Source of the DNA: Fonsecaea monophora
Taxonomy: Eukaryota > Ascomycota > Eurotiomycetes > Chaetothyriales > Herpotrichiellaceae
Direction: 5' to 3'
Assembly (NCBI RefSeq): GCF_001642475.1
Contig: NW_019174053.1
Location: forward strand, 1 to 64,000
Length of the DNA: 64,000 bases
Shown here: positions 1 through 10,369 of the stretch, piece after piece
Numbering within the stretch: position 1 is the first letter of the stretch
How the letters are laid out: the number at the start of each line of letters is the position of its first letter
Made by a program: the position numbers and the translations under genes
Notes under the pieces: generated by a model
The model's database searches: none
What the model saw: only the letters and a program-made list of their open reading frames with translations
What the model was told of the DNA's origin: nothing

Positions 1-22
1 GGGGGTTTGGAGGGACGGGGAG

Positions 23-430
23 GTGAGTGAATTGGGTTGGGTTCGGTTGGGTTCGGTTGGGTTGGGTTGATCGTGATATGTCATGCTATGGTAGTCCATA
101 CTGTGCTGTTACTATGCTATGCGGTGTGGAGGTGTGGTGGGAGTCGAGACTCTAGAGTCTAGAGCGTGGAGCACCGGGGTAGGGGTATCAAGAATGAAAA
201 GAACGAAGAAGGGCTCTGCAGTCGTTGTATCAAGGAAGGACGGAGTCTGGCGGAAGAGGAAGAGAGCATGGAGGTTCGAGTACAGGGGGTCACCCCAACC
301 CTCTACTCCTCCTGTTCCAAGAAACCCATCCATCCATCCCTCGTTCCTCAATTCCCCCCTATCATTTGTGTGCTTCAATCCCCGACCCGACATCTCCCCC
401 CTAAACACACCTCTGATAACGGCGTTCCAG
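23..430 (+). other. Probable intron or 5' region of the nitronate monooxygenase gene
   Basis: No family-like coding sequence is visible. A GTGAGT lies at 23-28 and a CCAG acceptor at 427-430. An intron spanning this interval would be about 408 nt, far longer than the other introns in the window, so a donor further left or a rearranged 5' end remains possible. Confidence 0.35.
31..70 (+). repeat. GGTTGGGTTC-type short tandem repeat
   Basis: About four imperfect units of a G/T-rich decamer alternate GGTTGGGTTC and GGTTGGGTT. It is not the TTAGGG telomere repeat. The G-runs could form G-rich secondary structure. Confidence 0.7.
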
Positions 431-1312
431 ATCATCGACGAACTCAAAGCCAACCTGACAGACCCGTCGCTCCCGTTCGGCGTGGACCTCGCCCTCCCGC
501 AAGTCGGGGGCTCCGCGCGCAAGACCAACCACGACTACACGCACGGACAGCTGGACGAGCTGATCGAGGTGACGATCCGGAACGGGGCCAAGATTTTCGT
601 GAGCGCCGTGGGCGTGCCGCCCGAGCGGACCATCAAGCGGCTCCACGAGGCGGGCGTGCTGGTCATGAACATGGTCGGGGCGCCCAAGCACGCTGAGAAG
701 GCGCTGCGGGCGGGCGTCGACATCGTCTGCGCCCAGGGCTCCGAGGGCGGCGGCCACACGGGCGACATCGCAAACAGCATCCTCATCCCCGCCGTGTGCG
801 ATGTCGCGCGCAAGTACCGCTCGCCGCTGACGGGGGAGCCCGCGCTCGTCGTCGCCGCGGGGGGCATCTACGACGGCCGCAGCCTGGCTTCGTCGCTGAT
901 GCAGGGCGCCGTGGGCGTCTGGGTCGGTACCCGCTTCGTCGCTGCTGAAGAGAGCGGCGCGAGTCGTCTGCACAAGGAGGCCGTGGTCAGCGCGGGCTTC
1001 AACGACACGCTGCGCACGCTGGTCGTGTCGGGCCGGCCCCTCCGCGTCCGCCTCAACGACTACGTCGCCAAGTGGGAGGCCCAGCCCGAGCGCATCAAGG
1101 AACTCACCGACAAGGGCATCGTGCCCCTCGCCTACGACATGGAGCATGACAACGACGTCGACACCCCCTTCCTCATGGGCCAGGTCAGCGGCATCATCTC
1201 CGACATCAAGCCCGCCCGCCAGATCGTCGAGGAGATGGTCACCCAGGCCGTCGACATGCTCAAACTGGGCAGCACCTACATCGAGGCTGGCGGTCCCAGA
1301 AGTCGATTGTGA
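431..1312 (+). CDS. Nitronate monooxygenase (2-nitropropane dioxygenase family), 5' end missing
   Basis: The protein is the C-terminal two thirds of an FMN-dependent nitronate monooxygenase, which oxidises alkyl nitronates such as propionate 3-nitronate. Visible family signatures are PFGVDLALPQVGG, the GSEGGGHTGDI segment carrying the conserved active-site histidine, the FMN phosphate-binding VVAAGGI stretch, and GVWVGTRF. The last coding exon probably begins at 431, directly after a CCAG acceptor, reading IIDELKANL and ending at a TGA. The frame happens to stay open upstream to 119, but that part (basic, Ser/Pro-rich) looks like intron or leader, not like the family's N terminus. The usual N-terminal nucleotide-binding portion (about 60-80 residues) is not seen, so the first exon or exons are probably left of the window; a GTGAGT at 23 could be the donor. 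Family is secure, gene model partial. Confidence 0.85.
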   Translation: MIDELKANLTDPSLPFGVDLALPQVGGSARKTNHDYTHGQLDELIEVTIRNGAKIFVSAVGVPPERTIKRLHEAGVLVMNMVGAPKHAEKALRAGVDIVCAQGSEGGGHTGDIANSILIPAVCDVARKYRSPLTGEPALVVAAGGIYDGRSLASSLMQGAVGVWVGTRFVAAEESGASRLHKEAVVSAGFNDTLRTLVVSGRPLRVRLNDYVAKWEAQPERIKELTDKGIVPLAYDMEHDNDVDTPFLMGQVSGIISDIKPARQIVEEMVTQAVDMLKLGSTYIEAGGPRSRL

Positions 1313-1903
1313 TTGCCTGGTCACTTGCGAGCACGAGATGGGGAGAGAGAGGGAGAGAAAGAGAGGATAGGGAGTAGGCGTGGTCACAATTTGGGGAGTG
1401 GGTGGGTTGTCTTGCCGCGATTTGGGTTGGTGTACCGAGTACTCGTAGCGACAAAGAACGACGTCAAGAACAGATCTTGAGTCCATCTGCTGAACGGACC
1501 ACTCACCAAGTTCTCTTCCCTCGGTAGGGCAATGGTCTGGACGGCAGAGATTGATGGGAGACTCTCACAAAAGCCTCACAGTCACCAACAGAGGTCAATC
1601 GTTCGTACAAAGGAAAACCGCTTCATGGGTATTAGCTACCAATCAGTACTCGTACACTCGCCGAATCCTTTACAATCCCTATGTACGCCGTCGTGGTCAT
1701 CTGTAATGCTGTCGAAATAACACCTTGCCGGGATCTTGTCGGTCTCGGACGCGCCTTTTGTAGCCCCATGCCCCGTAAACTATGCTTTGGATACTGTATG
1801 CAATTTGAACACAGCGATTGACTGTTCCTGGTAAAGATGGATCGTTTTCGTCGCTTTTCGTCTTGACATGTCGCCGTGGTGTCACAAAATATCTGGGTCT
1901 GGC
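1313..1903. other. Intergenic region between convergent genes
   Basis: No gene is supported here; short frames on both strands lack family-like composition. A GTACCGAGTACT copy of the dispersed intergenic motif lies at 1432-1443. Confidence 0.6.
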
Positions 1904-1912
1904 CCAAGATAA

Positions 1913-2404
1913 TCAACCAATCTCCGAAGTCGTGTTGTTGCCCTTGTACACGGTGCCATGGACCCTGACACTGATTCCAACGGCAATTCCCACCGCAGCT
2001 CCAATGATTAGGAACCCAATGAGGATCTTGAACAGCAGGCGTTGCCGTGCAGACAGCTGACTAAACCACACGCACCCTCTCTGCTTTGGCTTTGTCATGC
2101 ACTGCTTCTCTCTCTTCCAGAACTTGAATCCAACCTTACCCGCCGATTTCTGAGCGTCCTTTTTCTCTTGAGTGATTGATGGCGAGAGATTGAATGTGCC
2201 AGACTCGAGATCTTGAACAGCCACTTCCACGGGACTGCCCAGCTTTTTCAGGTCCACCGACGTTCGGGGGGAATCATGGTTGTAGAGGTAGAAGGGGGAG
2301 GTGATTTTGGCATTGCAGCAGGGGTCGAACTCTGATTTGGATCGACGGATTGAGGTCGGGGGTGGTTGTTCGGTGAGTTCGGTAGCTTCAACGGCGACGG
2401 CCAT
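1913..2404 (-). CDS. Hypothetical single-pass membrane protein
   Basis: This encodes about 163 aa when read from the ATG at 2404, which sits in a good Kozak-like context (GCCATGG) and is preferred over the in-frame ATG at 2428 in poor context. The N-terminal two thirds are polar and contain proline-rich and Ser/Thr-rich stretches plus the CCNAKITSPFYLYNH segment. A basic, cysteine-containing stretch (KQCMTKPKQRGCVWFSQLS) directly precedes one strongly hydrophobic helix (ILIGFLIIGAAVGIAVGISV). A short tail ends in a glycosylation-type NNTT. This suggests a type II-like or tail-near membrane protein. I recognise no functional family; it is probably a conserved fungal hypothetical protein. Confidence 0.65.
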   Translation of the reverse strand: MAVAVEATELTEQPPPTSIRRSKSEFDPCCNAKITSPFYLYNHDSPRTSVDLKKLGSPVEVAVQDLESGTFNLSPSITQEKKDAQKSAGKVGFKFWKREKQCMTKPKQRGCVWFSQLSARQRLLFKILIGFLIIGAAVGIAVGISVRVHGTVYKGNNTTSEIG

Positions 2405-3807
2405 GGCTGGGGTGTGCTGCCGATGCAAACCTGAAGAGGTGCAGAGGAGGTAGAGATGTGGTCTTTGAAGCTAATGCTTCTGAAAGGAAAATATCTGTAA
2501 TTGTGCTTAAGAGCGGTGGAGGGATTTCAAAAGCCCATTTTGAACCGAAAGTTGTCGAAGTCGGTGAGGATGTGTCTCGGGTAACGAGGGCGAATATTGC
2601 TGTGCGTGAGTTGTGTGCGTGCGTGGACAAAAGGATCTTGACGGGGAGGGAATCTAGTTTTGGTCGTTTCGTGATTGAGGCAGGTTCAGGTGGCGGGCAG
2701 GTGGACAGTGGGCACCTGCAGCTCCTGTCAACTGTTAAGGTGGCTGCTCAAGCCAAGGCAGGAGCGTTGGCTGGTGATGTCAAGATTGCACCGTTCAAGG
2801 AAGCGGATGGAGTACAAGAAACCAAGGCAATGTTCAACAGAGACTCCCTTTTCAGCTGAGTTTCACTTTCACTCTCCACTGTTCGCCATGGCCGCAGGGG
2901 GAACCTACGGGTCAATATATTAGATTGGGAATGCCATGACCCATGACTCTGGTCGTCAGATGAGATGTGTTTGCTTCGTCAGCCACCGATTGGAGCTGAA
3001 TCCGAGGTGCAATCAAAAGTGACCAGGTCCTGTGTGCAGCTTTGACAGGCACAGACTGGCGTGACTGGACGCGACAAGGCGACAAAGGGGGAAAAGATGG
3101 GGAAAAGCTCATGCTGGAGATCAACAAACGAACGCCACCAGTTATTCCCCGTTGACGCTAGAGGCGCCTCTAATTTGCTAGTGCGCACTATCATGTCTCA
3201 CACTAACCATATCAAGGAATCCGCTGGGCTGAGATGACATGTTTTTGACCCAAATTTGCACCTTTCAGTGGAGTCTGTTCTGGCCGTCTCCTGCTTCGTG
3301 TTCCTGATTACCCAAAGCCTCGTAAAGGATGAAACAGGTTTGCTGGAGGATGGAACCACAGAAACTTGGATTTGTGAGACTTGCATACGACTACCGAGTT
3401 ATCGCACAGTTGACCAACGAGGTTTCTTTCCATGTCGACAGAACTTCTATTCTCAAATGACCGCAATGGCATCAGCGAGGCTGTTATTTGGTGGCATCTG
3501 CCAAGGTTGATAACGGGAAGCTCCACCAAGAAACCTCGATTCTTTCCCCAATAATCCATCCTTCCTTGTTTTTTCTCGCCTCGATTTGGTCTCTAACACA
3601 GTCGCCAGTGAGCAAGTCGGTAGACGACACGATTGCAAAACATACTCGGCGTAGCGGGAAGTGCGCAACGCGCAAGAACCTTGACATTTGCCGTTTTGAG
3701 AATTGTATTGAGAGAACATGGATATTATGTCGCTATTACAGGACTGACTGAATCGTGTTGGGTAGGTTGGGTAGGTATTGTAGGCTATTAGGTGCCGTGG
3801 TCTAGGC

Positions 3808-3821
3808 ACTCGGTACCGAGT
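3808..3821. repeat. Perfect 14-bp palindrome of the GTACCGAGTAC motif family
   Basis: ACTCGGTACCGAGT equals its own reverse complement. It is the most complete copy of a dispersed intergenic motif seen about ten times in the window. Confidence 0.8.
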
Positions 3822-5140
3822 ACTGGTAGGCGAAAATCGCCAAAGCTAGCTTTGTGAGCGGCACGTTCCGCAAAGGCCTCTCTTGGAGGATACTCTTTTG
3901 CGAGAAAAAGAGCGCCTTGCTTGTACCGAGTACATGGCGTCGGATGCGTTTGATCAAGCCAAAGGCGACTCGCGATACCATTGGTGATCAGCGTTTTCTT
4001 CTGGTGCTTAAGTTGTGTCAACTCTTGCTGCAGCCTGTTGTACGTACGGCGTACGGAGTACGGAGTACTGTAGGATGGTGGGTCCATCCACTATCCTCCC
4101 CCCTTCCCATTCCCCAGCCTCAGCCTTGTCTGTGACTCATTCATCATGTACGAAGTACATACTTGTATGTTCAACGGAAAGAAAAGATGCGACCCTTCAC
4201 CGCCGTATGCCAGTGGTGCAAGATATCTCTCTTGTCAATACCAAATATATGAGATTCACCCCACGGCCATTCTACAATGTCTAGAACAATCACCTTTTTG
4301 AGGCGAGCATGCTTTCTTTAGGAGGGGTGTCTCCGTCCTTTTTTTAGGAGAGGCGGGAAGGGGTCAAAGGGGCCACGAGCGGGTAGGCAACACCGCCTTA
4401 AAACCCCCGGCCTGTCTCTTCTTCTTGCCGGATGGGACCCGTCCGCCTGGGACAGCACACAGACGCCTAGCGGAAAGACTTTAAATCCACTGCGGGAATT
4501 GCCATGATAGGGTTAGATCGTAGTAATGAAGTATGTGCATGGCTGGACATGGTAAAGGCGAGGTAAGGATGCAAGTACCTCGTCCGTAGTCGTAGTACCG
4601 AATACGAGGTTCTGCGGGGCAAGTCATTGGGTGGATAGTAATGGTGTGGGCGGTTTTGAGGTTGTCAAAGAGGTCGAGCCAGAACTCTCGACGAACGATA
4701 AACAGCTGCTCAACAAGTACAGGTGGGTCTGGAGACGCCTGCTGTTTGGCTCGCTTCGTGAAGGTGCATATACCTATGCATCCTTCCTCTCCGGGCGCGA
4801 CTAGCGGGCCGCGGATTGAGATCCGGCCCTCGCCTCATTGCGGTGAACGGATTGCTGCATGGTTTATGTGGCATGGCTGGCCGCCACGGCGTCGCCAATG
4901 TGATCTAGTTCGCAGCGCGGAACTGGTCGTCACGTTGGCATGCCATGGCTAGATGCATTCATCCCCAGGGTTATCACCTTGTCACTGCACTTGCAGGGTT
5001 TCTTGTCTGGTGGCTAATAGTCCTTTGTTCCTCTGTGGAGGAGGGGGAGAGGGAAAACAAAGAGAGGCACATTAGCGGTTCCTTTTTCTTCGAGCTCTCC
5101 TTTGCCCCAAGCAAGAGGGAATCTGTGGTGTAGACATGAG

Positions 5141-5177
5141 GCTGGCTGGCTGGTTGGTTGGCTGGTGGCTGGCCTGG
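5141..5177. repeat. CTGG/TTGG short tandem repeat
   Basis: Imperfect tandem GCTG/GTTG units lie about 290 bp upstream of the GHKL-methyltransferase gene start, in its presumed promoter or leader. Confidence 0.7.
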
Positions 5178-5465
5178 ATGTATATGGCTGATGGCTCTGG
5201 CACCTTTCTTTCCACCCGCCTGATTTTACCCAGAATTGTTTCACTCTTTCTGTCCTTTGATCTGGAATCGATGCTTCTTTCCCCCCAGCTCGCATGTGGA
5301 GTGAGATCCCATATCGATGAGCACATCGTACAACGATTCGCCCTCTCGTGACGTGAGAAACTCGCGCCCCCCTTCCTCGGAGTTCCTCGCATGTGTGCAT
5401 TGGGGCTGAAGTGATGTAGCAGATTTCCTCCAAGAGCAAACATTTGAGGCCATTTCCGTGTCAGA

Positions 5466-8400
5466 ATGAATAGCCATCCGTGTCCCATTTCCCTGCTTCA
5501 ACATGGGAGGGACGACACCGTATACGATGTGCTTACCCTCAGCGAAGACAGTTCAGACGATGAATCGCCCGACCTCGACCAGAACTTTTTCAATGACGAC
5601 GAAGAGCATCTGAGTAAGGGCGATGTGGCTACGGGACTGACCACGTGGTATGTCCAGTCGTGGGAAGGCCGGGAGGCGTTCCGAGAACTCTATCAGAACT
5701 GGTAACTGCTCCATAATACTTCCGGTTCTGTTTTGCGCCTATATTAATGTCACACCCAGGAAGGACGCCATAATATCATCGTTCCATCTCGACCCAAGAG
5801 CCTTTCGACCAGTCTTCAAAGAAACGCGCGCGCAGATCCAAATCACGGTCCACAGCAGCGTGACACCAGCAAATCGACCAACCGGCGAACTTCTGGGATA
5901 CATCCGTTTCATCCGCAGGGCTGGGACGGTGGAGTTGGCCAACTTTCAGGCAGAGCTTCGACGCAGCAATCTAGGGCTGGGCAACTCGACCAAAGTCGGC
6001 AATGATGAGCTTGCAGGGTGTCACGGGGAGGGCTTCAAGCTGGCGGCCCTGGTTCTGCGCCGCCTGGGCCACTCGGTCAAATTTGCAGCCAGCGAGTTCT
6101 ATTGGAACTTTGGACTGCGCGGACTGTACCGTACAAATCTCTATTGCCACTTGTCGCCAGCCAAACCGGAAAAGGTTGAGAAAATGAAGGCAAAATACGC
6201 ACTTGACCGTACCAAACCGAAATTCAAGAGGACCCTCAAATCACATATCTGGGAAGACGTGTCGGTCAAAATCGGCAAGGCCAAGGGGGATTATGGGCTC
6301 GAGGTCTCTGAAGACGAGTTTCGTTCCTGGCTGACGGTTTCGGTCGATCTCGATTCGCCCTCCTCCGACAACGTCGTCCAAACCCTTTCAGGCGATCTGA
6401 TCCTCGACACTCGATTCGCAGGGAGGATCTATCTCAAGGGGTTGCGGATTGAAGGACATAGCACTGGTTATATGTTCGGGTACAACTTTGCCTGTGGCTC
6501 TATTGGCCGCGATCGAACTCACCTGCGACACCAGTTGGAAGAGACCGAAATCCTCGCCAATATTTGGGACCAGGCCATTCAAACTCAGAGGCCTGATTTG
6601 ATCGACGCCTACATCAACCTGCTGCGTGATAAGGAAGATTGCCCCGACGTTGCTGTGACTAGTGACAAGTTATCACAGGAATCCGTGCGCTTGATTTGGG
6701 AGCGGCTGAAAACCAATGATCCTGACGCGTTCTTTTACTGCGAACGTGACCCTTCTCAACCCGTCGCCGTCGATCAGGTTGATTTGATCCCAGCCGAGCT
6801 TCACAGAAGACCCGTTGCAGTCTCGCGTGCGGTGTGGCGCCTATTGAGCAAGTTCTCGCTTGTTCGGACTCCTCAGGAAGAACGCACCCGGTTATTCATG
6901 CACTCGGAACCAATAGACGCCGACAGGACACCTTTCAGTACCAATGTCCTCCGTGCTCTCCTAGCTTCGTTAGCTTTGCATCCAAAACTGCGCGACTTGC
7001 GCTTTAAGTTCGTGCAAGGTGGAGGCACGGATCTCGACCTGGCGTACAGCAAGGATGTGAAACGAATCCAGATCCACGGCAAGTGGTTAAGTTTCCAGAA
7101 GGTCCACGAACATGGCCTGTGTGAGGTTTTGCGGTTGACAGCGCCTGGGTACATTCGCGGAGAGGCGTTTTTCTGTGACCATGTGGTGGAAGACTTGTTT
7201 GACGCTCTCCTCTCCAAGTCGGGGGACGATCTAGGTATTTCGAGCCCCAGCTTGCGTCGTCGATTGCGACGCAGGATGCGTGATCAGCTCGCGCTCATGC
7301 CTCGACTGGTCAGTGTTGCACGTACCGACGCGATCCGAGAACTCGAGGTTCGCTGGATTGGCAACGAAGGCGGACTTGTGTCGGCCATATGCAACAAAAA
7401 TATCTGCTATCACGTCACTCTGCACCGGGTGAGCACGTGCGAAGTCAAACGAAACGATGTAGTCCATGTCGATCGACGCGGTGCGTATTGGTATATCTTG
7501 CTTTGGATCCCCTGGCCCAATGCTTATGTGTGAACAGACAGGCGCACGTCCAACGGTCGCCCCTCGCGGTCGAAGCAGCCCTTGTGCGCAGAATCCACCA
7601 TGGACTGCCGCTGTGCCTTTCAAATTGTCCCTAGGACCGACTCGAGAGCAATTTTCACCGGGTTGGACCCGCATGAATTCTATTTCCCAATGGTCGCGCG
7701 AGTGGAAAACGGTTCCTTTATGGCTGCCCCGCCAGCACCCGTGGCACCACGCGGGTTATTATTGTCTCCAGTTGACACAGAAATGGACATCAGTGAAGTC
7801 AACGGTAACGAAGAGGCCGTAGAGGGTCAGGACATGTGCGTGTCCAAACCGGAGCCTGATGGAACCAATGGAGATGCCGCGGATAACAGTCCTGAAGTTG
7901 CCGACAACGGATCTGGGGCAGCAAACCAGCAGATGAGAAGGGCCATCCGCCGCGAAGGAGTCGAGGTTTCTTTCGAGAAGGTGGATGATCAGCCCGGATT
8001 TGAAAAAGACGACAGTGAATGGCGGCGGTGGCATGCTGAGGAGTTGCCAGGAGCATTTGCTAAATTGCTGGCACGTCGGGAAAAACATCATACCGTACGT
8101 TGGACTTTCTGCAAACGTGGGCTGAATAACCGACTGATATTGACTGGTGACAGCCGACGTTTCACCCCGTGGCCAGCCTTGAGTGCGCACACCTGGACTT
8201 TCATTTTGTGAAAGACGAATATGCACTCGTCCGCCTCGGTAGTGACAGTTCCTCGGAGAATGTCATCTTCATCCACGATATCTCTTATTGTGGGGGGGAA
8301 GATGAGGCTTCCACGGCATATTTATTGGTCACCAAGTATTCAAGACTCTGGTCGTGTTTTCCTGATTTCAAGCCCCACGGGATTGACAACAACGATATGG

Positions 8401-9984
8401 TCGCCAATCAACTAGAACTGCTGCTTCATTTCGAAGACTTCGACAAAATGGGTTTGCGAGATGATGCTGAAGTCATTCAGCTGGGTGATATTGTCTCTGC
8501 GGCGGATCTGATGGCTGGCTCCAACACTGTCGTCACCGGTGTCGACCATGTCCTTCAACTACCTCCAGGTAAGTAGGGGATACTCTAGTCATGACGCCAA
8601 TAATGAGCTGACAGCACGAAACCTTCAAGCCTCGGAGGATGAGACCATGTTCTGTCGTTTTGCAATACGAGGGCCGGCGTCGGATGAGCAAGTTGCTTGC
8701 TGGACACCAATAGCCTCTCATCTCCTTCAACGCCGTGATCGGTGGCCGGCACCACAGTTCGACACCACTTCCAGGCCATCTGTTGTGGACTTCACGCCCG
8801 GCGTACTTGGGCCTGCGGAAGGATTTTCGCAAGCTGGCTTCGATATTCGAGCTGCTCTTGGTTTTGACCAAGAGCGCCATTTGTCCTGGAAGGTATGGAT
8901 GATGCATCGCTGAGACCCTTGAAAGCCCCCTTGTTGACCGATACAGATCCGACACGCACAGAGTCAAGTGTATGATGGCCCACCGAGGAAAGTCCTCGAC
9001 GACATCTGTTCCGAGCAGCTCCAACCCCTGTCGACGCCAAATCCGGCACCACCAAACATTGCGCTGGTCGCAGGGGCAAACGCTCCTTTTCGCCTGAATG
9101 AAGCGAATCAAAAGATGTCATCAGCAGAGAATTTTGTCTCCCAGCTCGACCTTGTCAATATGGCTCTCGAGGGCCCTAGCAAGCCTGACTTTTTGGTAGT
9201 ACTCAGCTCGCCGGCCGTGCTCCACGCAGCGGTAGTGCCACGGTTTTTGGCAACCATAGTCAATTTTCTCAAGCATAGACGGTCCGTCCACATGAGGCTC
9301 TGTCGCCTCAAAGAGCATGGGCTTCCGCAAGAAAGGAACGTGCTGCTCTTGGTTGCTTCTCCATTTTGCGCGCCGCTCCCTTGGTATCTGCACTGGCCAG
9401 CCTCTTCCAGCAGACCAGAAACCATCACGCTCCGTGACCTGATTGGCGACCTCGACTTTGACAATTCTCGCACTGGGGCGGGACCAGATCGAGCATTTGT
9501 GTGCTCTCCTCCTCTCGAAGGCAGGCAAGAAGGGCAAGGCCGACGCGCATGTCCAAGTCATATTTACAATCACCAAACAGGGCAGCCGTTGCCGAATTGG
9601 AAGGTTCCTCTGCAGTGGGATTCTGACGGACTTGTAGCACTCTCCTGCAATCCCTTACCCTGGCAGCATCCCAGTAGGTGGTTTCAGAAGATAGCTCCTG
9701 ATTGTTACCGATTGTATAAGCTGACGATGCATCTCACAGGACGGCAAGACCTTCTCACTGTACGGGAGATGGCTCGGCTCCAAGGTTTCTGCGATGATTT
9801 TGTTTTTTACCAATCCACAGCTGTGCAATATCAAGATGTATGGACCGCTATACCGCCGGTTATTAGCCAGCTCGTGGCAAAGACCATCCTGCACGTAATC
9901 CAGGGAGCGCTCAGGGCTAAAGTTGGCGGCCGTTTGGACGGTCAACGAGCTGGGAAAAGGCTCAGACAAGACTGTGGAGATTGA
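5466..9984 (+). CDS. GHKL ATPase fused to a catalytically degenerate DNA cytosine-5 methyltransferase fold
   Basis: Six exons join in phase: 5466-5701, 5760-7480, 7538-8094, 8154-8568, 8615-8892 and 8947-9984, giving about 1414 aa. The N terminus is acidic. Splicing of exons 1 and 2 builds an ATPase N-box (FRELYQNWKDAI, near residue 75), followed by the glycine-rich loop GCHGEGFKLAALVL and a transducer-like segment (GRIYLKGL, FGYNF, RDR). Residues about 840-1020 form a beta-rich, BAH-like region. The methyltransferase part starts near residue 1033: a motif I-like segment (GPAEGFSQAGFD), motif VIII-like HGLPQERNVLLLVAS, motif IX-like LTVREMARLQGFCDDFVF and motif X-like AIPPVISQLVAKTIL. The motif IV position reads AGANAPFRLNEANQ instead of a PCQ-containing loop. 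The motif VI position reads VVLSSPAVL instead of ENV. The nucleophilic cysteine and its partner glutamate therefore look lost. This suggests an ATP-driven, DNA-binding pseudo-methyltransferase in the nucleus. A longer C terminus (to 10369) is possible. Confidence 0.8.
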
Positions 9985-10170
9985 AGGCCTGATGTCAACT
10001 CAGGAGCTGTATCAGAATCGGGGATATCTGAAGGGGGTGTCGTAGAAATGATGCGAAGCCCGACAAATGGACATAGGTGTCGCCGATTGGCAGGAGTCAT
10101 CTGGTCGCGACGTAATGCATATTTTTCTCATGCACTGATCCCCTTGCCCCACGGGTGCTGCTGTGTACAG

Positions 10171-10369
10171 TGAGGCGCTGGAAATAGTGAAGGGCGTGTC
10201 GACAGATGTCACTGATGCAATCCGGGAGTTCATCGCCCATACTCGTGCCGGCTGGCGTAGAGAGGAATTGACCAATGCAGCAAAGATACCGTCTTTGTTC
10301 GATCATGTCATTATGAGTGACACTTGGATGGATGTTGTGTCGGTGGCCAAGGCCGTGTTATCTGAGTAG
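10171..10369 (+). other. Possible additional 3' exon of the GHKL-methyltransferase gene
   Basis: An open frame of about 66 codons follows a TGTACAG acceptor and has protein-like composition (amphipathic helices, WMDVVSVAKAVLSE at the end). In-phase linkage to the upstream gene would need a weak donor (GTGTCG at 10077 is in the right phase) plus removal of the TGA at 9982, for example by a 63-nt intron at 9941-10003 with a weak GTCAAC donor. It may be noncoding. Confidence 0.25.

Larger units (their letters stand above)
2429..5465. other. Gene-poor intergenic region of about 3 kb
   Basis: No coding region is supported; the small frames present lack recognisable motifs and plausible splice partners. 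It contains several copies of the GTACCGAGTAC-type motif: 3808-3821 (a perfect 14-bp palindrome), 3923-3933, 4052-4069 (TACGGAGTA variants in tandem) and 4594-4604. A CTGG-type tandem repeat lies at 5141-5177. Confidence 0.5.

Noticed and set aside
31..70. Possible telomere repeat near the window edge
   Set aside because: Units are GGTTGGGTTC-like, not TTAGGG, are few, and coding sequence of a normal gene follows.
119..430. N-terminal extension of the nitronate monooxygenase frame
   Set aside because: The frame is open but basic and Ser/Pro-rich, unlike the family, and ends exactly at a splice acceptor; treated as intron or leader.
401..1486. 361-codon minus-strand frame opposite the nitronate monooxygenase
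   Set aside because: It mirrors a GC-rich real gene; its composition (Asp/Val/His/Ala-rich) is the typical antisense shadow and carries no motifs.
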